Source: JAEUNX01 sp034004685 (lineage in GTDB: Bacteria; Pseudomonadota; Gammaproteobacteria; Burkholderiales; Rhodocyclaceae). From it: a stretch of DNA of 64,000 bases. The first letter of the stretch is position 1, and each line of letters begins with the position of its first letter. Location of the stretch: assembly GCA_034004685.1 (NCBI GenBank), contig JAVEWG010000001.1, forward strand, positions 62,001-126,000, written 5' to 3'. Of the stretch, positions 8,559 to 17,338 are shown one piece after another. The notes under the pieces were generated by a model. The model searched no databases, had not been told where the DNA came from, and was given only the letters and a program-made list of their open reading frames with translations. The position numbers were made by a program, and so were the translations under genes.

Positions 8559-10481
8559 ATGAGCATCTTCAGTGCATACCAGGCTCGCTTCGAGGCAGCC
8601 AAAGAAGAGGAGTATTCCATCCAGGAATACTTGGAACTGTGCCGCACCGACCGCTCGGCGTACGCCACTGCCGCCGAGCGCATGCTGATGGCGATCGGTG
8701 AGCCGGAACTGGTCGACACTCGGCTGGATCCTCGGCTGTCTCGCATTTTTTCCAATAAGGTCCTGAAGCTTTATCCGGCATTCCGGGATTTCTATGGCAT
8801 GGAGGAGGTGATCGAGCAGATCGTGTCCTACTTCCGCCATGCATCCCAGGGTCTGGAGGAGAAAAAGCAAATCCTGTACCTGCTGGGTCCGGTTGGGGGG
8901 GGAAAGTCATCTCTGGCGGAAAAGCTCAAGACTTTGATCGAGCATGTGCCCTTCTACGCCATCAAGGGTTCTCCGGTACGGGAATCGCCCCTGGGGCTCT
9001 TCAAGGTGGAGGAGGACGGCGCCCTGCTGGAGGAGGAATACGGGATTGCCCGCCGGTACCTGAACGCCATCATGAGCCCCTGGGCGGTCAAACGGCTGCA
9101 GGAATTCAATGGCGACATCACCAAGTTCCGGGTGGTCAAGGTGCGCCCCTCGGTGCTCAAACAGATCGCAGTGGCCAAAACCGAACCCGGCGACGAGAAC
9201 AACCAGGACATTTCCTCCCTGGTGGGCAAGATCGATATCCGGAAATTGGAGGAATTCTCACAAGATGATCCGGATGCCTACAGTTACTCCGGCGGCCTGT
9301 GCCTGGCCAACCGGGGCTTGCTGGAGTTCGTGGAGATGTTCAAGGCCCCGATCAAGGTCCTGCACCCCCTGCTCACCGCCACCCAGGAGGGCAACTACAA
9401 GGGCACCGAGGGTTTCGGCGCCATCCCCTTCGACGGGATTGTGATGGCCCACTCCAACGAATCGGAGTGGACCGCCTTCAAGAACAACAAGAACAATGAG
9501 GCCTTCCTGGACCGGATCTACACCGTCAAGGTGCCCTACTGCCTGCGGGTCACCGACGAGATCCGGATCTACGAAAAGCTGCTGGTCAACAGCTCCCTGG
9601 CGGCGGCCCCCTGTGCGCCGGATACCTTGCGGATGATGGCCCAGTTCGCTGTGCTGTCCCGTATCAAGGAGCCCGAGAACTCCAGCATCTATTCCAAGAT
9701 GCGGATCTACGACGGGGAAAATCTCAAGGACACTGATCCGAAGGCCAAGTCCTTCCAGGAATACCGGGATTACGCGGGTGTTAATGAAGGCATGACCGGG
9801 CTTTCCACCCGTTTCGCCTTCAAGGTGCTATCCCGGGTGTTCAACTTCGATCACCGGGAGGTGGCGGCCAATCCGGTCCACCTGATGTACGTGCTCGAGC
9901 AGCAGATCGCCCAGGAGCAATACCCCCCCGAGGTGGAGGCCCACTACCTGGGCTTCATCAAGGAGTACATGGCGCCGCGCTACGCCGAGTTCATCGGCAA
10001 GGAGATCCAGACCGCCTATCTTGAGAGCTACTCCGAGTACGGTCAGAACATCTTCGACCGCTATGTCACCTACGCGGACTTCTGGATTCAGGACCAGGAG
10101 TTCAGGGATCCCAACACCGGCGAGATCCTTGATCGCAATGCCCTCAACGACGAGCTGGAAAAGATCGAGAAGCCGGCGGGCATCAGTAACCCCAAGGACT
10201 TCCGCAACGAGGTAGTGAACTTCGTTTTGCGCGCCAGGGCCAAGAACAACGGCCGCAATCCCAGCTGGACTTCCTACGAGAAGCTGCGGGCGGTGATCGA
10301 GAAGAAGATGTTCTCCAACACCGAAGAGCTGCTCCCGGTGGTGAGTTTCAACGCCAAATCCAGCGCGGACGAGCTGAAAAAGCACCAGGACTTCGTCGAT
10401 CGCATGATCCACAAGGGCTACACGGAAAAGCAGGTCCGGCTGCTCTGCGAATGGTATCTGCGGGTACGCAAGTCATCCTGA
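8559..10481 (+). CDS. prkA: PrkA-family serine protein kinase (YeaG-like)
   Basis: This is an AAA+ NTPase with a kinase-like C-terminal domain. In enterics (YeaG) it acts in nutrient-stress and stationary-phase adaptation; targets here are unknown. The 640 aa are the normal length. Walker A GPVGGGKSS is at residues 110-118 within the PrkA AAA domain (about 20-380), and the PrkA C-terminal domain fills the rest. A ribosome-binding site (GAAGGAG) precedes ATG 8559. It is first of three co-directional genes, prkA-yeaH-spoVR, which form a conserved stress operon in many proteobacteria. A GC hairpin separates it from yeaH. Confidence 0.93.
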   Translation: MSIFSAYQARFEAAKEEEYSIQEYLELCRTDRSAYATAAERMLMAIGEPELVDTRLDPRLSRIFSNKVLKLYPAFRDFYGMEEVIEQIVSYFRHASQGLEEKKQILYLLGPVGGGKSSLAEKLKTLIEHVPFYAIKGSPVRESPLGLFKVEEDGALLEEEYGIARRYLNAIMSPWAVKRLQEFNGDITKFRVVKVRPSVLKQIAVAKTEPGDENNQDISSLVGKIDIRKLEEFSQDDPDAYSYSGGLCLANRGLLEFVEMFKAPIKVLHPLLTATQEGNYKGTEGFGAIPFDGIVMAHSNESEWTAFKNNKNNEAFLDRIYTVKVPYCLRVTDEIRIYEKLLVNSSLAAAPCAPDTLRMMAQFAVLSRIKEPENSSIYSKMRIYDGENLKDTDPKAKSFQEYRDYAGVNEGMTGLSTRFAFKVLSRVFNFDHREVAANPVHLMYVLEQQIAQEQYPPEVEAHYLGFIKEYMAPRYAEFIGKEIQTAYLESYSEYGQNIFDRYVTYADFWIQDQEFRDPNTGEILDRNALNDELEKIEKPAGISNPKDFRNEVVNFVLRARAKNNGRNPSWTSYEKLRAVIEKKMFSNTEELLPVVSFNAKSSADELKKHQDFVDRMIHKGYTEKQVRLLCEWYLRVRKSS

Positions 10482-10490
10482 CGGGGATTC

Positions 10491-10509
10491 CCGCCCCCCT
10501 GGGGGGGCG
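10491..10509 (+). other. GC hairpin between prkA and yeaH
   Basis: The near-perfect palindrome CGCCCCCCTGGGGGGGCG lies 10 nt after the prkA stop and 41 nt before yeaH. With no T-run it is more likely an mRNA-stability or attenuation structure than a terminator. It may tune prkA against yeaH-spoVR. Confidence 0.4.
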
Positions 10510-10549
10510 ATCCTGACACGGGGCATGCCATTGGCGGAAGGAAGGAATC

Positions 10550-11818
10550 ATGGTCAGGATCATCGACCGGCGGTTCGACAGCAAGAACAAGAGCGCTGTC
10601 AATCGCCAGCGCTTCATGCGCCGCTTCAAGCAACAGATCCGGCGCGCGGTGTCGGACGCTATTCAAAAACGCTCCATTCGGGATCTGGACAAGGGTGAGC
10701 AGATCTCCATTCCCGGCAAGGATCTCTCCGAGCCCCAGTTTCAGCAGGGCCGGGGCGGCATCTGGGAAACCGTCTATGCCGGCAACGACCAGTTCTCCGG
10801 CGGCGACCTGATCAACCGACCCCTCGGTGGTCAGGGCGGAGGCTCGGGCAGCGGGGCTGCCAGCAAGGATGGGGAGGGCGAGGACAGCTTCGTGTTCCAC
10901 CTGTCCAGGGAAGAGTTCCTGGATGTGTTCTTCGAGGATCTGGAACTGCCCAACCTGGTCCGTACCCAACTGGCCAAGATCACCGAATACAAGACCCGCC
11001 GGGCGGGCTTTTCGACCGATGGTGTGCCGGCCAACATCAATGTGGTGCGTTCCCTGCGGGGGGCCCTGGGCCGCCGCCGCGCCCTCTCCGGCCCCTACAA
11101 CCAACGGCTGCGGGCACTGCAGGCGGAATTGGCCGAAGCCAAGGAGCAATTCGGTGACGATAGTGACGAAGCCCAGACCATTCGAGCCGAGATCGCACGC
11201 ATCCGGGCCAAGATCGAAAACATTCCCTTTATCGACAGTTTCGATCTGCGCTACAACAACCGGGTGAAGGATCCACGTCCGGTGGCTCAGGCAGTGATGT
11301 TCTGTGTCATGGATGTGTCGGGCTCCATGGATGAAACCAGGAAATCCGTGGCCAAGCGTTTTTTCATGCTGCTCTACCTGTTCCTCACCCGGACTTATGA
11401 GCACATCGACGTGGTGTTCATCCGCCACCACACCACCGCCAAGGAAGTGGACGAAGACGAGTTCTTCCACTCCAGGGAATCCGGTGGAACGGTGGTCTCC
11501 AGCGCCCTGGAGCTGATGCGGGACCTGATCCAGGAGCGCTACGCTGGCGGCAGCTGGAATATCTATGGAGCCCAGGCCTCTGACGGGGACAACTGGGATA
11601 ACGATTCACCCCTGTGCCGGGAGATCCTGGCCCACCAGATCCTGCCCCACTGCCAATACTTCGCGTACATCGAAATCACCCCGGCCGAGCCCCAGAACTT
11701 GTGGCGGGAGTACACCGCTCTGGTGGACGGCCGCGGCAATTTTGCCATGCAACGGATCGAGGAACCGAGCCAGATCTACCCGGTGTTCCGCGAGCTTTTC
11801 AAGAAGAGCCTGGTATGA
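10550..11818 (+). CDS. yeaH: YeaH-family protein (UPF0229) with VWA domain
   Basis: This is a 422-aa cytoplasmic protein of the YeaH/YhbH (UPF0229) family, partner of the PrkA kinase in a stress-response module; its molecular activity is not settled. A basic N-terminus (MVRIIDRRF, many Arg/Lys) and a Gly-rich linker near residues 95-110 precede a VWA domain with the metal-site motif DVSGSMDE near residue 255. The ribosome-binding site is AAGGAAGGAA. Its stop overlaps the spoVR start (ATGA), indicating translational coupling. The pairing of a VWA protein with an AAA+ protein recalls MoxR-VWA systems, one of which occurs at 32.5 kb. Confidence 0.9.
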   Translation: MVRIIDRRFDSKNKSAVNRQRFMRRFKQQIRRAVSDAIQKRSIRDLDKGEQISIPGKDLSEPQFQQGRGGIWETVYAGNDQFSGGDLINRPLGGQGGGSGSGAASKDGEGEDSFVFHLSREEFLDVFFEDLELPNLVRTQLAKITEYKTRRAGFSTDGVPANINVVRSLRGALGRRRALSGPYNQRLRALQAELAEAKEQFGDDSDEAQTIRAEIARIRAKIENIPFIDSFDLRYNNRVKDPRPVAQAVMFCVMDVSGSMDETRKSVAKRFFMLLYLFLTRTYEHIDVVFIRHHTTAKEVDEDEFFHSRESGGTVVSSALELMRDLIQERYAGGSWNIYGAQASDGDNWDNDSPLCREILAHQILPHCQYFAYIEITPAEPQNLWREYTALVDGRGNFAMQRIEEPSQIYPVFRELFKKSLV

Positions 11819-13353
11819 AAGCAAAAACCAAGACCAAGCCCTTGCCGGCCACCTCTGAATGGTCCTTCGAAACCATCGATGCCTATCACCGGGAGATCGC
11901 CCGGGTTGCGGCGGAGTTTGGCCTCGATACCTATCCCATCCAGCTGGAGGTCATCACCGCCGAGCAGATGATGGACGCCTATGCCTCGGTGGGCATGCCT
12001 GTCAATTACCACCACTGGTCCTTCGGCAAGCATTTCCTCTCCACCGAACGGGGCTACCGGCGCGGACAGATGGGGCTGGCCTACGAGATCGTGATCAATT
12101 CCAACCCCTGCATCGCCTACCTCATGGAGGAGAACACCCTCACCCTGCAGGCCCTGGTGATCGCCCACGCCGCCTATGGACACAACAGCTTCTTCAAGGG
12201 CAACTACCTGTTCCGCAGCTGGACCAACGCTGACGCCATCATCGACTACCTGGTTTTCGCCCGGAACTACATCGGGGAATGTGAGGAGCGTTACGGCGAA
12301 GAGGAGGTGGAACGGCTGCTGGATTCCTGTCATGCCCTCATGAATGTGGGGGTGGATCGCTACAAACGCCCCCCCAAGCTGTCCCTGGCCAAGGAGCACC
12401 TGCGCCAGCGGGAACGGGAGGAATACCTCCAGGGCCAGGTCAACGAGCTATGGCGGACCCTGCCGATCCAGGACGCCCATCCGGACCTCCCGGCGGAGCC
12501 CCGCTTTCCCGCCGAGCCGGAAGAAAACCTACTCTATTTCATTGAGAAGAACGCGCCCCTGCTGGAGCCCTGGCAGCGGGAAGTGGTGCGCATCGTGCGC
12601 AAGGTCGCCCAGTATTTCTTTCCCCAGCGCCAGACCCAGGTCATGAACGAAGGCTGGGCCACCTTCTGGCATTACACCCTGCTCAATCGCCTCTTCGACG
12701 AAGGCCTGCTGACTGATGCCTTCATGCTGGAGTTCCTCCAGTCCCACACCAACGTGGTTTATCAGCCCAACTACAATCAGCCCTGGTACGGGGGCCTCAA
12801 CCCCTATGCCCTGGGTTTCGCCATGTGGCAGGACATCAAGCGGATCTGCGAGCAACCCACCGAGGAAGACCAGCACTGGTTTCCCGAAATCGCCGGGTCG
12901 GACTGGCGCGAAACCTTCGACTTCGCCATGCGCAACTTCAAGGATGAAAGTTTCATCCCCCAGTTCCTGTCACCCAAGCTCATGCGGGATTTCCGCCTGT
13001 TCGCGGTCCTGGACGATGACGAGGAATCCAAGCTGAAGGTGTCGGCAATCCATGACGACCGAGGCTACCGCCGGATTCGGGAGATCTTGTCCGACCACTA
13101 CAACCTGGGCAGCCGGGAGCCCAACATCCAGGTCTGGAACGTGGATCTAAGGGGCGACCGCTCCCTCACCCTGCGCCATCAGCAGTATCGACGGCGCCCC
13201 ATGGGGGATTCAGCCCAGAAGGTGATGCTGCATCTGGCCCGCCTTTGGGGTTTCACGGTCCGCCTGGAGTCGGTGGATGAGGAAGGCAATGTGGAGCTCA
13301 TCCAGGAAAATCGCATAGAGAAGCGCCGCGCCCACGGCGGTGACGATTTTTGA
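11815..13353 (+). CDS. SpoVR family protein (YcgB-like)
   Basis: This is a 512-aa member of the SpoVR/YcgB family, known from Bacillus cortex formation and from stationary-phase regulons of proteobacteria; the biochemical role is unknown. Family hallmarks include the segment around NYHHWSFGKHF (near residue 63), an internal HAAYGHNSFFK and a His-containing NEGWATFWHYTL (near residue 278). The start at ATG 11815 overlaps the yeaH stop by 4 nt; longer in-frame extensions upstream lie inside yeaH and are unlikely. It is the last gene of the prkA-yeaH-spoVR operon and converges with the PilZ gene. Confidence 0.93.
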   Translation: MKAKTKTKPLPATSEWSFETIDAYHREIARVAAEFGLDTYPIQLEVITAEQMMDAYASVGMPVNYHHWSFGKHFLSTERGYRRGQMGLAYEIVINSNPCIAYLMEENTLTLQALVIAHAAYGHNSFFKGNYLFRSWTNADAIIDYLVFARNYIGECEERYGEEEVERLLDSCHALMNVGVDRYKRPPKLSLAKEHLRQREREEYLQGQVNELWRTLPIQDAHPDLPAEPRFPAEPEENLLYFIEKNAPLLEPWQREVVRIVRKVAQYFFPQRQTQVMNEGWATFWHYTLLNRLFDEGLLTDAFMLEFLQSHTNVVYQPNYNQPWYGGLNPYALGFAMWQDIKRICEQPTEEDQHWFPEIAGSDWRETFDFAMRNFKDESFIPQFLSPKLMRDFRLFAVLDDDEESKLKVSAIHDDRGYRRIREILSDHYNLGSREPNIQVWNVDLRGDRSLTLRHQQYRRRPMGDSAQKVMLHLARLWGFTVRLESVDEEGNVELIQENRIEKRRAHGGDDF

Positions 13354-13393
13354 ACCGGGCCGAAGGGCTGTCAGATCGCGGGCGCCGGGGCGG

Positions 13394-14821
13394 CTACAGA
13401 ACCTGGAACTCCCGCAACTCGTAGAGCTGCCCCCGGGCCGGCTGCCCCAGGGGGCGGAGTTTGCGCACTCCGCCCTCGTTCTTCACGAACAAGGCGCCCT
13501 CCTGGTGGAGTGCCTGGGTCGGCGAAATGAACCGAACTGCGGCACCGGGCCGCAGGGTGTCACACAACAAGCCCTGGATGGCGCGTTGGCCATCATCCGC
13601 GTCCACCGGCCGGGGCTGCCGGGCAATCACTTCCAGGCCCACGGCCATCGTCGAGCCAGCCTCCTGCTGGAGCCGGCGCACCGCGCACAGCTGCCACTCC
13701 CCGCCAGCCAGATCCCGCACCCCGACCAGATCGCCGATGCGCAACTTGGTCACCAGATCCCCGCGACCCCGCAGGGCCAGCCCGCCGGCACTCACATCAC
13801 AAAGCTCCAGGACATCGGCCTTGCTCTCCATGGCACCGCCAAAAATGGACAGCATGGAATGCCAGCCCTGCACCAAGCTCACCTGGCCGGACAAGGCATG
13901 CCGCCGGTAGCGCCGCGTCGGCGGCCCCAGCCAGTGCTTGCGCAGATGAGCCTGGCAGGCCAGCGCCTTCATGCGCTCTTCCCCATCCTCCACCGCCCAG
14001 CGGGCCAACCTGCCCTGGCGCAGATCTTCCTGGATCGCCTCCAGGACCGCACCCACCTGGCCAGGGCCCAGAAAATAACCACTACGGGGCGTATCGCCGA
14101 ACAATAGGCGACGGGGAGCCGCCGCCGAGCCGGGATTGAGCTGCCATAAACTCTCCGGAAACCACTGGGGCTCCAGTTGAAGTTGGTGGGCCACCTGGAA
14201 AATCAACCGATCCGCCATCTCCATGAGTTCCAGGGGCAGGCTATCCAGTGCGCCGCAGCGCAAGGCCACGGCCGCCATGAACTCCCGGTGGGGAGACGAT
14301 TTGCCCTCTGGCAGGTCCACTTCCATCCAGGCCAGACCATCCGCCTCGGCTTGGGCGTACACATGGCCAAGACGGGCCCAAACGGTTTCATCGAAGGGGC
14401 CGTAATGGAATGCCTCCCAGCGCACCACCCCCCGTCCGGCCCGCAGTGCACGGGTCAGCAAGGCCCCCCGCTCGTCGGACGCCAAGGTTTCGCCGTTGAT
14501 GGCATAGGCGTCCCGGGAGAGCAATTCGGCAAGAGCGAAAAACAGGGTTTGCTGGTAGTGCCAGCCGATCTGCCAGGCCGCCTGGCCGCGGCCCACTCCG
14601 CCCAAGGCATTTTCGAAATAGCGAGACTGGATCTCGGCTACGAAGGCCCCCGCCTGATCATCCAGGGCGAAGACTCGCTCCAGCACTGCCCCCAAGGGCA
14701 GGGATTGATCATCAGCCAGATCCCGCAAACCCAGGGTCAAACTGGGCAGGTCGACCCCCATGGTCCGCCCCCCCTCGGAGGATGGGGCGAGGGCCGGGAT
14801 GTTGTCACTCGGATGCAGCAT
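13394..14821 (-). CDS. PilZ-domain protein, probable c-di-GMP receptor
   Basis: This is a 475-aa protein of unknown overall role. A long N-terminal region without recognised motifs (about 1-295) is followed by a PilZ-like domain. RRYRR at about residue 303 fits RxxxR, and DVSAGG at about 342 fits the (D/N)xSxxG c-di-GMP site. A further ~75-residue C-terminal beta-rich tail follows. No signal peptide or membrane segment is seen, so it is probably cytoplasmic. The start ATG 14821 has a GGAGA site 6 nt upstream; longer forms would run into the thyA promoter region. It is divergent from thyA. The family assignment rests on motifs only. Confidence 0.6.
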   Translation of the reverse strand: MLHPSDNIPALAPSSEGGRTMGVDLPSLTLGLRDLADDQSLPLGAVLERVFALDDQAGAFVAEIQSRYFENALGGVGRGQAAWQIGWHYQQTLFFALAELLSRDAYAINGETLASDERGALLTRALRAGRGVVRWEAFHYGPFDETVWARLGHVYAQAEADGLAWMEVDLPEGKSSPHREFMAAVALRCGALDSLPLELMEMADRLIFQVAHQLQLEPQWFPESLWQLNPGSAAAPRRLLFGDTPRSGYFLGPGQVGAVLEAIQEDLRQGRLARWAVEDGEERMKALACQAHLRKHWLGPPTRRYRRHALSGQVSLVQGWHSMLSIFGGAMESKADVLELCDVSAGGLALRGRGDLVTKLRIGDLVGVRDLAGGEWQLCAVRRLQQEAGSTMAVGLEVIARQPRPVDADDGQRAIQGLLCDTLRPGAAVRFISPTQALHQEGALFVKNEGGVRKLRPLGQPARGQLYELREFQVL

Positions 14822-14932
14822 GGATGTCTCCAACGGGCCAGTCCCCCCATCGCAACAGCCCGGGTGGGGCCGACCGATCATGTGTGGCGGCAGATTAGCA
14901 TAGGGCACCCTCCGCCATGCCTGCGCCCGGGC

Positions 14933-14938
14933 TAAAAT
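14933..14938 (+). promoter_or_regulatory. Candidate -10 element of thyA
   Basis: TAAAAT lies 27 nt upstream of the thyA ATG. No good -35 is seen. Similar isolated -10 boxes precede several genes in this window. Confidence 0.4.
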
Positions 14939-14965
14939 GCACCCCTTTTTCCCTTGGGGCACCCC

Positions 14966-15760
14966 ATGCAAGCCTATCTCGATCTAATGCGGCACGTGCT
15001 CGATCATGGGGCGGAAAAAACCGACCGCACCGGTACCGGCACCCTGTCGGTCTTCGGCTGGCAGATGCGCTTTAATCTCCAGGATGGCTTCCCGCTGCTG
15101 ACCACCAAGAAACTCCATACCCGCTCGATCATTCACGAGTTGCTGTGGTTCCTGAAGGGGGAGACCAATATCTCCTACCTCAAGGACAACGGCGTCTCCA
15201 TCTGGGATGACTGGGCCGACCCAAACGGCGAGCTGGGGCCGGTGTATGGCAAGCAGTGGCGCCGCTGGGAAACCGCCGACGGCCGCACCGTAGACCAGAT
15301 TAGCCAGCTCGTGGAGGGCCTCAAGCACAATCCCGACTCCCGCCGTCACATGGTCTGCGCCTGGAATCCGGGGGACGTGGACCGCATGGCACTCCCCCCC
15401 TGCCACGCCCTCTTCCAGCTCTACGTGGCCAAGGGCCGGCTGTCCTGCCAGCTTTATCAGCGCAGCGCCGACATCTTCCTGGGAGTGCCCTTCAACATCG
15501 CCTCCTATGCACTGCTCACCCACATGCTGGCCCAGGTGTGCGATCTGGCACCGGGGGATTTCGTGTGGACCGGCGGGGATTGCCATCTGTATCAGAACCA
15601 CCTGGATCAAGCCCGCCTCCAGCTCTCCCGCAGCCCCCGCCCCCTGCCCAGCCTGCGCCTGAATCCAGCGGTGCGGGACATCTTTGCCTTCCGTTTCGAG
15701 GATGTCGCCCTGGAAGGCTATGACCCCCACCCCCACATTGCGGCGCCGGTGGCGGTATGA
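14966..15760 (+). CDS. thyA: Thymidylate synthase
   Basis: This enzyme makes dTMP from dUMP using methylene-tetrahydrofolate. With ATG 14966 it is 264 aa, exactly the E. coli length, and the nucleophile is Cys146 in ALPPCHALFQ. Other hallmarks are RTGTGT near residue 21, the KKLHTRSIIHELLWFL segment and the dUMP-binding YQRSADIFLGVPFN. The frame could begin at a TTG four codons earlier but alignment favours the ATG. The stop overlaps the folA start by 4 nt (ATGA), so the dihydrofolate made by ThyA is reduced by the next gene product. Confidence 0.97.
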   Translation: MQAYLDLMRHVLDHGAEKTDRTGTGTLSVFGWQMRFNLQDGFPLLTTKKLHTRSIIHELLWFLKGETNISYLKDNGVSIWDDWADPNGELGPVYGKQWRRWETADGRTVDQISQLVEGLKHNPDSRRHMVCAWNPGDVDRMALPPCHALFQLYVAKGRLSCQLYQRSADIFLGVPFNIASYALLTHMLAQVCDLAPGDFVWTGGDCHLYQNHLDQARLQLSRSPRPLPSLRLNPAVRDIFAFRFEDVALEGYDPHPHIAAPVAV

Positions 15761-16248
15761 AGCCCGCCCTCACCCTCATCGCGGCGGTGGCCCGCAATGG
15801 CGCCATCGGAAAGGACAACGCCATGCTCTGGCACCTGCCGGAGGACATGCAGTTCTTTCGGGAGACCACTCGGGGGGCGACGGTGATCATGGGGCGCAAG
15901 ACCTGGGAGTCCCTGCCGGAGCGTTTTCGCCCCCTGCCGGGGCGGCGCAATATCGTCATCACCCGCCAGGAAAACTACCCAGCCCCGGGCGCGGAACTGG
16001 CCCACGGCCTGACGGAAGCCCTGGGACGTCGAGGCGACGCCCGTGCCTTCGTGATCGGCGGCGCCGACCTGTATGCCCAGGCCCTGCCCCTGGCCGATGA
16101 ACTGGTGATCACCGAGGTGGACCTGGCCCCCGAGGCGGATGCTTTCTTCCCGGCCATCCCCAGTGAGAAATGGCGGGAAATCAGCCGCCAGGATGGATTG
16201 AGCGAGAACGGTATCCGTTTCGCCTTCGTCACCTATCGACGCGTCTGA
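15757..16248 (+). CDS. folA: Dihydrofolate reductase
   Basis: This enzyme reduces dihydrofolate to tetrahydrofolate with NADPH, regenerating the folate oxidised by ThyA. The 163 aa show the conserved NGAIGKDNAMLWHLPEDM segment (active-site acidic residue after LP), the NADPH-binding VIMGRKTWESLP and FVIGGADLYAQAL. It is translationally coupled to thyA by an ATGA overlap. A convergent hairpin follows the stop. It looks like the normal chromosomal, trimethoprim-target type and not a plasmid dfr. Confidence 0.96.
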   Translation: MKPALTLIAAVARNGAIGKDNAMLWHLPEDMQFFRETTRGATVIMGRKTWESLPERFRPLPGRRNIVITRQENYPAPGAELAHGLTEALGRRGDARAFVIGGADLYAQALPLADELVITEVDLAPEADAFFPAIPSEKWREISRQDGLSENGIRFAFVTYRRV

Positions 16249-16250
16249 TT

Positions 16251-16284
16251 CCGGGCTCCGCCGGGGAGGCCCCTGGCGGCCCGG
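16251..16284. terminator. GC-rich hairpin between convergent folA and the oxidoreductase gene
   Basis: CCGGG-CCGCC (with a 2-nt bulge) pairs with GGCGG-CCCGG around a 12-nt loop. It fills the 39-bp gap between two converging stops, so it may act in both directions, but it has no T-run. Confidence 0.35.
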
Positions 16285-16287
16285 GGC

Positions 16288-17295
16288 TCAGCCGTGTTGG
16301 ATCACGATTTTGCCGAAGTGCGCGCCTTCGGCCAGGGCAGCGTAGGCCTCGGGGGCCTGATCGAAGCCGAACCGCCCGCTGATGACCGGTTTCAGGCCAT
16401 GCCAGGCGATGGCTCGGTTCATGTCCTCGAAACTGTCCCGGCTACCCACATGGATGTGGTGAAAATTCACAAAACGCCCGAAGAAGGCCGGGGCGAAACC
16501 CTGGTCCGGAATGCCAGTGAGCATCCCCACCACGCTGATGCGACCGCCCCGCCTGGCGGCCCTGATCGACTTGGGCATGGTGGCCGCGCCGCCCACCTCG
16601 ACGATCACATCGGCGCCGATGCCGCCGGTGAGCCGCAGCACTTCCTTCTCCCAATCGGGCCGGGCGCGATAGTTGATGACCTCGTCAGCCCCCAGGGCGC
16701 CCAGGCGTTCGGCCTTGCCATCGCTGGAGGTGGTGGCGATGACCCGGGCCCCGAAGAGCTTGGCCAATTGCAGGGCGAACAGGGAAACGCCGCCGGTGCC
16801 CTGGACCAGCACCACCTGCCCCGGCAGCAGCGGACCATAGACGCACAGGGCGTTCCACGCGGTGAGGGCGGCGCAGGGCAAGGTGGCGCCCTCTTCGAAG
16901 CTCAGATGCCCGGGCAGGCGTACCACCGACTCTTCGTCCAGCAGAACGTATTCCGCCAGCAGGCCTTCGGCGTCGGCGCCCCGGCCCAGGCCGATGTCCA
17001 GCCGCTCCCCGGAAATCCAGCCCACGTTGTAAGTGGCGCAAACCCGATCACCGGCGGCAACCCGGCGTACCGCCGTGCCGATGGCCACCACCTCCCCGGC
17101 CCCATCGGACAGGGGAACCACCCCCGCCGGCACCAGGGGCCCGAAAGCGCCCTGGGCGATCATCAGGTCCCGATAATTCAAGGCGCTGGCCCGTACCCGC
17201 AGCACGACTTCCCGGGGGCCCGGTTGAGGAACCGGGGCATCCTCCAGCCGCAGGCCGGCGGGACCGGCAAACTGCCTCAAGCAATAGCGTTTCAT
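16288..17295 (-). CDS. MDR-family NAD(P)-dependent oxidoreductase (quinone-oxidoreductase-like)
   Basis: This is a 335-aa medium-chain dehydrogenase/reductase. The GroES-like domain occupies about residues 1-120 (LRVRASALNYRDLMIAQG), and a Rossmann domain has the cofactor motif VQGTGGVSLFALQLAK near 165-180. The usual catalytic-zinc Cys-His pattern is not seen (the region reads LNYRDLMIA), so it is probably a zinc-independent reductase of quinones, enones or enoyl substrates. The substrate cannot be told from sequence. It lies 43 bp downstream of the decarboxylase gene on the same strand and may be co-transcribed with it. Confidence 0.85.
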   Translation of the reverse strand: MKRYCLRQFAGPAGLRLEDAPVPQPGPREVVLRVRASALNYRDLMIAQGAFGPLVPAGVVPLSDGAGEVVAIGTAVRRVAAGDRVCATYNVGWISGERLDIGLGRGADAEGLLAEYVLLDEESVVRLPGHLSFEEGATLPCAALTAWNALCVYGPLLPGQVVLVQGTGGVSLFALQLAKLFGARVIATTSSDGKAERLGALGADEVINYRARPDWEKEVLRLTGGIGADVIVEVGGAATMPKSIRAARRGGRISVVGMLTGIPDQGFAPAFFGRFVNFHHIHVGSRDSFEDMNRAIAWHGLKPVISGRFGFDQAPEAYAALAEGAHFGKIVIQHG

Positions 17296-17338
17296 GGTCG
17301 ATCTCCTGCCCTTCGGCCGAGTTGGGTACGGAAAATCT

